Origin: Lentisphaeria bacterium
GTDB lineage: Bacteria; Verrucomicrobiota; Lentisphaeria; Oligosphaerales; PUNB01
Length of the DNA: 9,753 nt
NCBI GenBank assembly: GCA_007133055.1
Contig: SLNM01000073.1
Coordinates: 1-9,753 of the forward strand
Reading direction: 5' to 3'
Below, in pieces: positions 1 through 5,270 of this stretch. The notes beneath the pieces were generated by a model, which saw only the letters and a list, made by a program, of their open reading frames with translations, searched no databases and was not told the DNA's origin. A program made the position numbers and the translations under genes. The number at the start of each line of letters is the position of its first letter. Positions within the stretch are counted from its first letter, which is position 1.

Positions 1-312
1 CCGCATCCGGGCACTGGCATCAACAAAGTCTCGAAAACGCTGCGCCAGTTGATTAAGCTGAGCGCCGGTCAGAGGCTGAGCGTAGAACAAGTCCTGCTGA
101 ATCAATTGGCCGGAAGTGTGCAACGCCCGGCAAATTTGCCGATATTCGTGCAGTTGCCGCAAGGGCGACAACAGCAGGCTCCCGGTTTCCTCCGCGACCG
201 GATGCGGGTAGCTGCTGTCCCTGCCAATGCCGGCCGGGCACGAAGCGGTTCTTCCCGTGCCCGCAGTATGTAAAACCAGACTCCAAACTATGCCGAAAAA
301 CAACCAGCGCAT
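1..312 (-). CDS. Secreted protein of unknown function, N-terminal part (runs off the left edge)
   Basis: Reading leftward from 312, an open frame of 104 codons reaches the window edge without a stop, so only the N-terminus is visible. It begins MRWLFFGIVWSLVLHTAG, with a positively charged start and a hydrophobic core of about 14 residues, followed by TGRTASCPAG. This resembles a Sec signal peptide, with probable cleavage near residues 18-25. The rest is polar, with a Gln/Arg/Leu-rich, probably helical stretch at about residues 50-104. The start at 312 is chosen because GGAG lies 9 bases upstream on the minus strand. An in-frame ATG at 327 has no such site. It is divergent from the glucosidase gene, with about 400 bp between them. 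I do not recognise the family. A different minus-strand frame (53-427) is also open, but it lacks a ribosome site and any secretion or domain signature. Confidence 0.6.
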   Translation of the reverse strand, partial: MRWLFFGIVWSLVLHTAGTGRTASCPAGIGRDSSYPHPVAEETGSLLLSPLRQLHEYRQICRALHTSGQLIQQDLFYAQPLTGAQLNQLAQRFRDFVDASARMR

Positions 313-406
313 CGGTTTTATCTCCATTAACCACGAAGATACTCGGAGACAGCGCCGCCGTCCATGTCCCCATCTTTGTCGCCACTTCTTCCTGTCGAGT
401 TCGCAA

Positions 407-434
407 TCGAATATCCGGCGCGATCAATATTCGA
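407..434. promoter_or_regulatory. Inverted repeat, candidate operator
   Basis: TCGAATAT at 407-414 is the exact reverse complement of ATATTCGA at 427-434. The arms are 8 bp, the spacer is 12 bp, and the arm centres are 20 bp apart, about two helical turns. It lies between divergent genes, 95 bp upstream of the leftward start and about 280 bp upstream of the glucosidase start. The spacing suits binding by a dimeric regulator. The spacer does not pair well and no T-run follows, so it is not a convincing terminator. No regulator gene is in the window to assign to it. Confidence 0.35.
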
Positions 435-608
435 GCGTGAATAGGATTACACTTGTCGTTTCAAAACACGGCTGAGTTAAAATATTCCTTTTACAGTGGC
501 ATTCAAGTCTTTCCAATTCTGACACCGATTGATGCCGGCGCAATAGCCGAACGTTTGTGGTAAGCTGATTACAGGCTAAAGTAAAAGCCATCCGCAAGGA
601 CACGCGGA

Positions 609-710
609 GCCGGAGTTTTCCATAGCTTTACAGAAGCGCAAAAAGGCGCCGAAGAAGTTGCCAATCGCTTGGAGATTGAACTTCTCGCTGCCAATTATAA
701 GGATCAAGCG
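609..710 (+). pseudogene. Possible remnant of a periplasmic-binding-fold (sugar-binding protein or LacI-type) gene
   Basis: In the frame starting at 609 the DNA reads AGVFHSFTEAQKGAEEVANR and then LEIELLAANYKDQA. This has the shape of the first beta-strand, first helix and second strand of type-1 periplasmic binding proteins and LacI-family ligand domains, where KGAEEAA-like helices followed by a hydrophobic strand are typical. There is no start: an in-frame TAA lies at 582-584, and the resemblance stops where the glucosidase gene begins at 716 in another frame. If real, it is a deletion scar of a sugar-binding protein or regulator that once sat beside the glucosidase. The alternative is chance similarity in a short frame. 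The resemblance is from memory of family consensus, not from a search. Confidence 0.3.
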
Positions 711-715
711 CCACC

Positions 716-2947
716 ATGTATTTCAAAAAATTCGACCATCCCGGCAATTTTGTCTTTGACAAGTCTTTCGACTATCAGATGGAAGTTTTAGGCGACGATG
801 TCTTCAAGCTGACTGTCGAGTCGCCGCGCTGGCACGATAATTTCAGTCAGGCAGAATTGGATGAAGCGGCGTTTGCCAACCTGCCGAGCCGGGCTGAATT
901 GCAGGTGTCCGAGTATTCGCTGAGTCTGCAAGCCGAGGGCGGTTCTCTCCTGCAAAGTCTGCCCGAGCGCATGTTCGGGGTGGCTGGCAGCAAGTGGATG
1001 TTCTGTTTCGCGCATCGGCCGCACATGCAGTTTTACGGGCTCGGCGAGAAGAACAACGGCTTCGAAAAGACCGGTGTGCGCAGCAAGTTTTGGAACACCG
1101 ATGTTTTCGCTGACTTTCATATGCACCAGATTGAAACCGGCGTAACCGACCCGATGTATGTCAGCGTCCCCTATCTGCTGGTCAAGCAGGGCAATGTTTA
1201 CTGCGGCATACTGGCTGACAATCCATTCGACGCCTTCGTCAGTCTCCGGGCTCAGGAGCGAATTGAAAACCAGCAAGGCGTGGCGACCGAGGATTATTTT
1301 ATGCTGGGCTCGACTGACGGGCGGCCGACGCTCTACTTCATTTACGGCCCCAGCCTGGCCGACACCACCAGAAAACTGCAAAGGCTGTGCGGCTGCCATG
1401 CTCGTCCGCCGCTGTGGGCGCTGGGCCACCAGCAATGCCGCTGGGGCTACAAGTCGGCGCGGGAACTGGCCGAGCTGGACCAGCGCTACCGCCAGGCCAA
1501 TATCCCCACCGATGGACTCTGGCTGGACATTGACTACATGGACAAGTTCAAGGTTTTCACCTTTGACCCGGTCCATTTCGAGCAGCCAAAAAGAGAGTTT
1601 GCGGAATTGCGCCGGAAAGGCCGCCGTTCCCTGGTCATCCTCGATCCCGGGGTCCGAATCGAGCCCGGCTACCCGGTCTACGACAGTGGCCGCCAGGAGA
1701 ACGTGTTCTGCCGCAACCGCGAGGGCGGCGAATACGTCGGCTTTGTCTGGCCTGGCGCCACCGTGTTCCCTGACTTCTCAATGCCGGAAGCCCGGGACTG
1801 GTGGGCCCGGCAGACCGCCATGATGCTCGGGAAATCCGACCTCGACGGCTTCTGGCTGGACATGAACGATCCCTCCACCGGCAGCTCGGTTTTGGATGAA
1901 ATGCTTTTTCAGCACGGTCAGAGAGAGCACGGAAGCTATCACAATCAATACGCCTTCGGCATGCAGAAGGCCACCTTCGACGGTTGTCTCCGCCACCGCC
2001 CCGAGCGCCGCCCCTTCCTGGTCAGCCGCAGCGGCTATATTTCAACCAGCCGCTACAGTGCCGTTTGGACCGGCGATAACATCGCCAACTACTACCACCT
2101 GCGCCAGAGCATTCCCATGTGTCTTAATCTGTCGCTCTCGGGCATTCCATTCTGCGGGCCTGACGTGCCGGGTTTCGGCGGCGACCCCACTCCGGGCCTG
2201 GCCCGGGACTGGTACAAGGCCGGATTCCTCTTCCCGTTCTTCCGCAATCATTCCATCAAGAACGCCAGGAAAAAGGAACCATGGACCTTCGACCGGGAAA
2301 CCTGCGGCGTGATCGGCCACTTCATCCGGCTGCGCTACAAGCTGATTCCATACCTTTATCAGCTCTTCGTCGAGCATGAACAAAAGGGGGACCCGATGCT
2401 GCGCCCGCTATTCTACGAGTTCGATGACAGCGACGAACTCCCGCTTGGCATGATTGACGACCAGTTCATGGTCGGCTCCCATATCATGCAGGCGCCCTTT
2501 GTCGAGCCCGGAACACGCAGCCGCCGGGTGGTACTGCCCGGCGCCGGCTCCTGGTTTGATCCCTGGAGCGGACAGTGGTTTGATGGTGGCCAAACTATCA
2601 CTGTGCGCCGCGACCGACGCACCACCCCGGTCTTCATCCGCGCCGGCGCCGTCATCCCGATGCTCAGACAAGTCCCTGACATATCGCTGCAACCGGAGCT
2701 GCTGCGAGACTTGGAACTGCATGTTTTCGCGCCTCCGGAAGCCCGCACCGCCTTGCAGTTCTCATACCAGGCCGACGACGGCGAGTCATTCGCATACCGG
2801 CAGGGCAAGGTCAGCGAAACCATTGCGACCATAAGGATCGACGGCGGCAAAACCAGTGTCGAGACCAAGTCAGTAAAGGAGGATGCGGGCGCGGTTAAGT
2901 TTACCGTCAAGCGCAACTGCCTTTTCGAGGCGATGACAGAGAGTTGA
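716..2947 (+). CDS. GH31-family alpha-glucosidase (alpha-xylosidase or related specificity possible)
   Basis: This 743-residue protein is a retaining glycoside hydrolase of family 31, which cleaves terminal alpha-linked glucose or related residues from oligosaccharides. An N-terminal beta-sandwich (about 1-225, with the family motif GLGEKNNG at 108-115) precedes a TIM barrel (about 230-560) and C-terminal beta domains. In the barrel, WLDIDYMD is at 269-276, followed by FTFDP. The predicted nucleophile is D382 in WLDMNDPS, and the predicted acid/base is D454 in WTGDN. PFFRNHS (507-513) and EPW (521-523) are further family landmarks. The nucleophile motif usually reads DMNEP; here Asp385 replaces the Glu. 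There is no signal peptide, so the enzyme is probably cytoplasmic and acts on imported oligosaccharides. The start is supported by AAGGA at 699-703, although the 12-base spacing is long. The stop is 7 bp before the next gene, which suggests co-transcription. Substrate cannot be fixed from sequence. Confidence 0.93.
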   Translation: MYFKKFDHPGNFVFDKSFDYQMEVLGDDVFKLTVESPRWHDNFSQAELDEAAFANLPSRAELQVSEYSLSLQAEGGSLLQSLPERMFGVAGSKWMFCFAHRPHMQFYGLGEKNNGFEKTGVRSKFWNTDVFADFHMHQIETGVTDPMYVSVPYLLVKQGNVYCGILADNPFDAFVSLRAQERIENQQGVATEDYFMLGSTDGRPTLYFIYGPSLADTTRKLQRLCGCHARPPLWALGHQQCRWGYKSARELAELDQRYRQANIPTDGLWLDIDYMDKFKVFTFDPVHFEQPKREFAELRRKGRRSLVILDPGVRIEPGYPVYDSGRQENVFCRNREGGEYVGFVWPGATVFPDFSMPEARDWWARQTAMMLGKSDLDGFWLDMNDPSTGSSVLDEMLFQHGQREHGSYHNQYAFGMQKATFDGCLRHRPERRPFLVSRSGYISTSRYSAVWTGDNIANYYHLRQSIPMCLNLSLSGIPFCGPDVPGFGGDPTPGLARDWYKAGFLFPFFRNHSIKNARKKEPWTFDRETCGVIGHFIRLRYKLIPYLYQLFVEHEQKGDPMLRPLFYEFDDSDELPLGMIDDQFMVGSHIMQAPFVEPGTRSRRVVLPGAGSWFDPWSGQWFDGGQTITVRRDRRTTPVFIRAGAVIPMLRQVPDISLQPELLRDLELHVFAPPEARTALQFSYQADDGESFAYRQGKVSETIATIRIDGGKTSVETKSVKEDAGAVKFTVKRNCLFEAMTES

Positions 2948-2954
2948 TTCAATC

Positions 2955-3947
2955 ATGACAGAGAAAAGACCACCGTTGTCCGGAGTGTCTGATTTTATCG
3001 GGCGCCATTTTCGTCATTTCAATGCGGCCACTTTGGTTGATGCCGCTGACGCCTATGCCGAGCATCTGAACGGCGGCGGCAAAATGATGCTGACCCTGGC
3101 CGGAGCCATGAGCACGGCCGAGCTGGGCTGTTCCCTGGCGGCCATGATACGGCAGGACCGGGTTCACGCCATCTGCTGCACCGGCGCCAATTTGGAGGAG
3201 GATGTTTTCAACCTGGTCGCCCATCACCATTACCTGCGCCTGCCCGAATATCGTAACTTGACCACGGCCGACGAAGAACGGCTCCTGGCCCGCCACCTCA
3301 ACCGGGTGACCGACACCTGCATCCCCGAGGAGGAGGCCATGCGTCGGATTGAACAACCTTTCCTTGACCGATGCAAAAAAATAGAACATGCGGGACAGAG
3401 AATTCTGCCGCACCAGGTGTTCTACCAGTTGCTGAAGGAAAAAACCTGGGAGCAACACTACCAGATCGACCCGGCCGACAGCTGGCTGCTGGCGGCCTGC
3501 GAAAAGAGTCTGCCGCTGTTCGTGCCGGGCTGGGAGGACAGCACTCTAGGCAATATCTTTGCCGCCGCCTGCATTGCCGGAAGAGTCGGCAGTCCGACCG
3601 TGATTCGGGGAGGCATCGAGTACATGATGGAGCTGGCCGAATGGTATCGCCGTGAATCGGTCCAGACCCCCTTCGGTTTCTTCCAGATCGGCGGTGGTAT
3701 TGCAGGCGACTTCCCCATCTGCGTTGTGCCAATGATGGAGCAGGACCTGCGCCTGCAAGATATTCGGAAATGGGCGTACTTCTGTCAGATCAGTGACTCG
3801 ACCACCAGTTACGGTTCCTACTCGGGCGCCGTGCCCAACGAAAAAATCACCTGGGGCAAGCTGTCCGCAGAGTGCCCTAAATTCATCATTGAATCGGACG
3901 CCACCATCGTGGCGCCCCTGATCTTTGCACGTATTCTCGGATGGTGA
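2955..3947 (+). CDS. Deoxyhypusine-synthase-family protein (bacterial type)
   Basis: This 330-residue protein belongs to the NAD-dependent deoxyhypusine synthase family, which transfers the aminobutyl group of spermidine to an acceptor amine through an enzyme-lysine imine. Visible landmarks are TGANLEED at 76-83 (the TAGGVEED-like NAD-site segment), PGWEDSTLGN at 191-200, IGGGIAGDF at 245-253 and ITWGKL at 298-303. K302 corresponds to the catalytic lysine of the eukaryotic WGKI motif. E296 and W300 also match eukaryotic active-site residues. The eukaryotic KHH segment after GGG is replaced by AGDF, and other substrate-binding acids look changed. Bacteria lack eIF5A, so the acceptor is unknown. 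Formation of homospermidine or another polyamine is plausible, as plant homospermidine synthase arose from this family. It follows the GH31 gene by 7 bp with only a weak purine-rich ribosome site. There is no signal peptide, so it is cytoplasmic. Confidence 0.9.
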   Translation: MTEKRPPLSGVSDFIGRHFRHFNAATLVDAADAYAEHLNGGGKMMLTLAGAMSTAELGCSLAAMIRQDRVHAICCTGANLEEDVFNLVAHHHYLRLPEYRNLTTADEERLLARHLNRVTDTCIPEEEAMRRIEQPFLDRCKKIEHAGQRILPHQVFYQLLKEKTWEQHYQIDPADSWLLAACEKSLPLFVPGWEDSTLGNIFAAACIAGRVGSPTVIRGGIEYMMELAEWYRRESVQTPFGFFQIGGGIAGDFPICVVPMMEQDLRLQDIRKWAYFCQISDSTTSYGSYSGAVPNEKITWGKLSAECPKFIIESDATIVAPLIFARILGW

Positions 3948-4082
3948 AAAATGGCTCTTTCGCAAAACGAATGGGTTGCTAATAGTTTTTTCTTAGAATG
4001 TGAATTGAAACAAGCTACCCACTCAAATTGAAAAGGAACCCGAAAAATTGACCGGCGCCGAAGATCAGACAACCATTAATAA

Positions 4083-4088
4083 GAGGTG
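4083..4088 (+). promoter_or_regulatory. Ribosome binding site of the ExbB-type gene
   Basis: GAGGTG lies 7 bases upstream of the ATG at 4096 and fixes that start. It is one of the stronger Shine-Dalgarno sequences in the window and opens a set of three overlapping genes. The gap before it (3948-4095) contains no convincing hexamer pair or terminator hairpin, so it is undecided whether this operon has its own promoter. Confidence 0.65.
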
Positions 4089-4095
4089 AAAACCA

Positions 4096-4854
4096 ATGAA
4101 GAAAAGTATTGCCAGTCCTTACACTAAGCTTTCAGCCATCGGCATGGCCGCCTATCTTGCCGCCACCGGCAGCAGCCTGGCGCAAGCGGAAGGCACGCCA
4201 TTTGTCAGCCTGCAAAACATTCTGGAGGCCGGAGGTTGGACGCTCCGGGCGATTATTCTGCTGTCCATCGTCGCCCTGTTCCTGATTGTTTTCTTTCTCC
4301 TGACTTTCCGCTCGAATATTTTGTCGCCCCGCACTTTTCTGGAGGAGGCGGGCCGGGCGGCCGAAGAGGGGGATCAGGATCGATTGCAGGCAATTTGCGC
4401 CAACCACCCGTCCCCGGTCGCCCTGACCATTGCGGCGGCGGCCAGGCAGGTGGCTGACAGCGGCCGGTTTGACTACTTTGCGGTCCGCGACGCGGTCGAG
4501 GACGAAGGCGGTCGCCAGGCCGGCACTCTGTGGCAGAGACTGCAATACCTCATGGACATCGCCATCGTCGCCCCCATGGTCGGGCTGCTGGGAACCGTGC
4601 TTGGCATGCTGCAATCGTTCGCCGACCTGCAAACGGAAATCGGCGGGGTCAATCCGGAAACACTCTCGCAGGGCGTGGCCATGGCTCTGATCACCACCGC
4701 AGGCGGCTTGATTGTCGGCATCGCCGCCATGATCGTCTACGCTCTCTTCCGCGGCCGACTGAACAGCCTGGTCGCCGAGATGGAGGAAAACTGCAATCGT
4801 ATTTTGGGGGTGTTCGCCAAATCGCAGGGGAAAAACGGGGAGACCAACAAATGA
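4096..4854 (+). CDS. exbB: ExbB/TolQ/MotA-family proton-channel protein with N-terminal signal peptide
   Basis: This 252-residue protein is the ExbB/TolQ-type subunit of an inner-membrane complex that uses the proton gradient to drive an envelope process. Residues 1-31 look like a cleavable signal peptide ending near SLAQA/EG, which is extra relative to classical E. coli ExbB/TolQ. A first membrane helix follows at about 51-70, then a cytoplasmic segment (about 71-150). A second helix contains APMVGLLGTVLGM (159-171) and a third lies at about 195-217. T167 and T201 sit where the conserved channel threonines of ExbB lie. Its stop overlaps the ExbD start (ATGA), so the two are translationally coupled. 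ExbB versus TolQ identity cannot be decided, because no TonB or Tol gene is present. The family call is secure and the cargo is unknown. Confidence 0.92.
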   Translation: MKKSIASPYTKLSAIGMAAYLAATGSSLAQAEGTPFVSLQNILEAGGWTLRAIILLSIVALFLIVFFLLTFRSNILSPRTFLEEAGRAAEEGDQDRLQAICANHPSPVALTIAAAARQVADSGRFDYFAVRDAVEDEGGRQAGTLWQRLQYLMDIAIVAPMVGLLGTVLGMLQSFADLQTEIGGVNPETLSQGVAMALITTAGGLIVGIAAMIVYALFRGRLNSLVAEMEENCNRILGVFAKSQGKNGETNK

Positions 4855-5270
4855 ACTTCCGCAAAAACAACCACAGCCCGCAAGTCGGATTTCAAATGGC
4901 GCCAATGATCGATGTTGTCTTTCTGCTGCTCATTTTTTTCATGGCCGCCGCCGTCTACGCCCACTGGGAAAAGAAAATAGGCATCACGGTGCCGACCAGC
5001 CAAACCTATGACGCACAACCGCGGGTGGCCGGGGAAATCATTGTCAACATTGAAAGAGACGGACGTTTTTTCATCGGCGACACCGAGGTCGGCGCCGAGC
5101 GTCTGGCCGGGTTGCTCCGCAACGTAGCCGAGGAGTACCGGGACCAGCCGATTATCATTCGAGCCGACCGCAAGACCGAGCACGCCAAGGTGATGCAGGC
5201 GCTCGACATCTGCCGGATCGCAGGCATTTGGAACATCGCCTTCGCAGTGCTGCCTAATCAACAACCATGA
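4851..5270 (+). CDS. exbD: ExbD/TolR-family protein
   Basis: This 139-residue protein is the partner of the ExbB-type subunit. A short cytoplasmic N-terminus (1-16) leads into one membrane helix, APMIDVVFLLLIFFM (17-31), with the essential proton-carrying aspartate at D21. The remaining about 100 residues form the periplasmic domain, containing GEIIVNIERDG (61-71) and IIIRADRKT (101-109), typical of the family. The reading frame is open far upstream (to 4530), but the start at 4851 is chosen because GGGGAG lies 8 bases before it. It also gives the expected N-terminus and makes the ATGA overlap with the preceding stop. The last codons overlap the start of the TPR gene in the same way. Confidence 0.93.
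   Translation: MNFRKNNHSPQVGFQMAPMIDVVFLLLIFFMAAAVYAHWEKKIGITVPTSQTYDAQPRVAGEIIVNIERDGRFFIGDTEVGAERLAGLLRNVAEEYRDQPIIIRADRKTEHAKVMQALDICRIAGIWNIAFAVLPNQQP

Larger units (their letters stand above)
313..715. other. Divergent intergenic region
   Basis: About 400 bp separate the leftward secreted-protein gene from the rightward glucosidase gene. The stretch should contain the promoters of both, but I found no hexamer pair good enough to call in either direction. It holds one clear dyad (407-434) and, at its right end, a reading frame resembling a sugar-binding-protein fragment (609-710). The stretch between about 435 and 600 is AT-richer than the surrounding genes, as expected for a control region. 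No tRNA-like or recognisable riboswitch structure was found. Confidence 0.6.

Noticed and set aside
53..427. Minus-strand frame of 124 codons at the left edge
   Set aside because: The neighbouring frame starting at 312 has a ribosome site and a signal peptide and stays open to the window edge, so it is the better gene. The 124-codon frame has neither feature.
571..655. Possible cyclic-di-GMP-type riboswitch before the glucosidase gene
   Set aside because: Short stems (CCGC/GCGG and GGCT/AGCC) and an AGCCGG segment recall parts of the GEMM consensus. The tetraloop receptor arm and the conserved core do not line up, and the stretch is better read as a protein-like fragment.
788..1576. Minus-strand open frame of 262 codons
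   Set aside because: It is antisense to the GH31 catalytic region, with no recognisable protein features and no ribosome site noted. It is a shadow of the real gene.
3948..3995. Possible terminator after the deoxyhypusine-synthase-like gene
   Set aside because: The only hairpin is a 4-bp stem (TTCG/CGAA), and the T-run lies well downstream of it, so the geometry does not fit an intrinsic terminator.
4003..4051. Three AATTGA motifs spaced 20-23 bases apart upstream of the ExbB-type gene
   Set aside because: The motif is only six AT-rich bases and the spacing is unequal. Chance occurrence in AT-rich intergenic DNA is likely, and no matching -10 element was found for a promoter.
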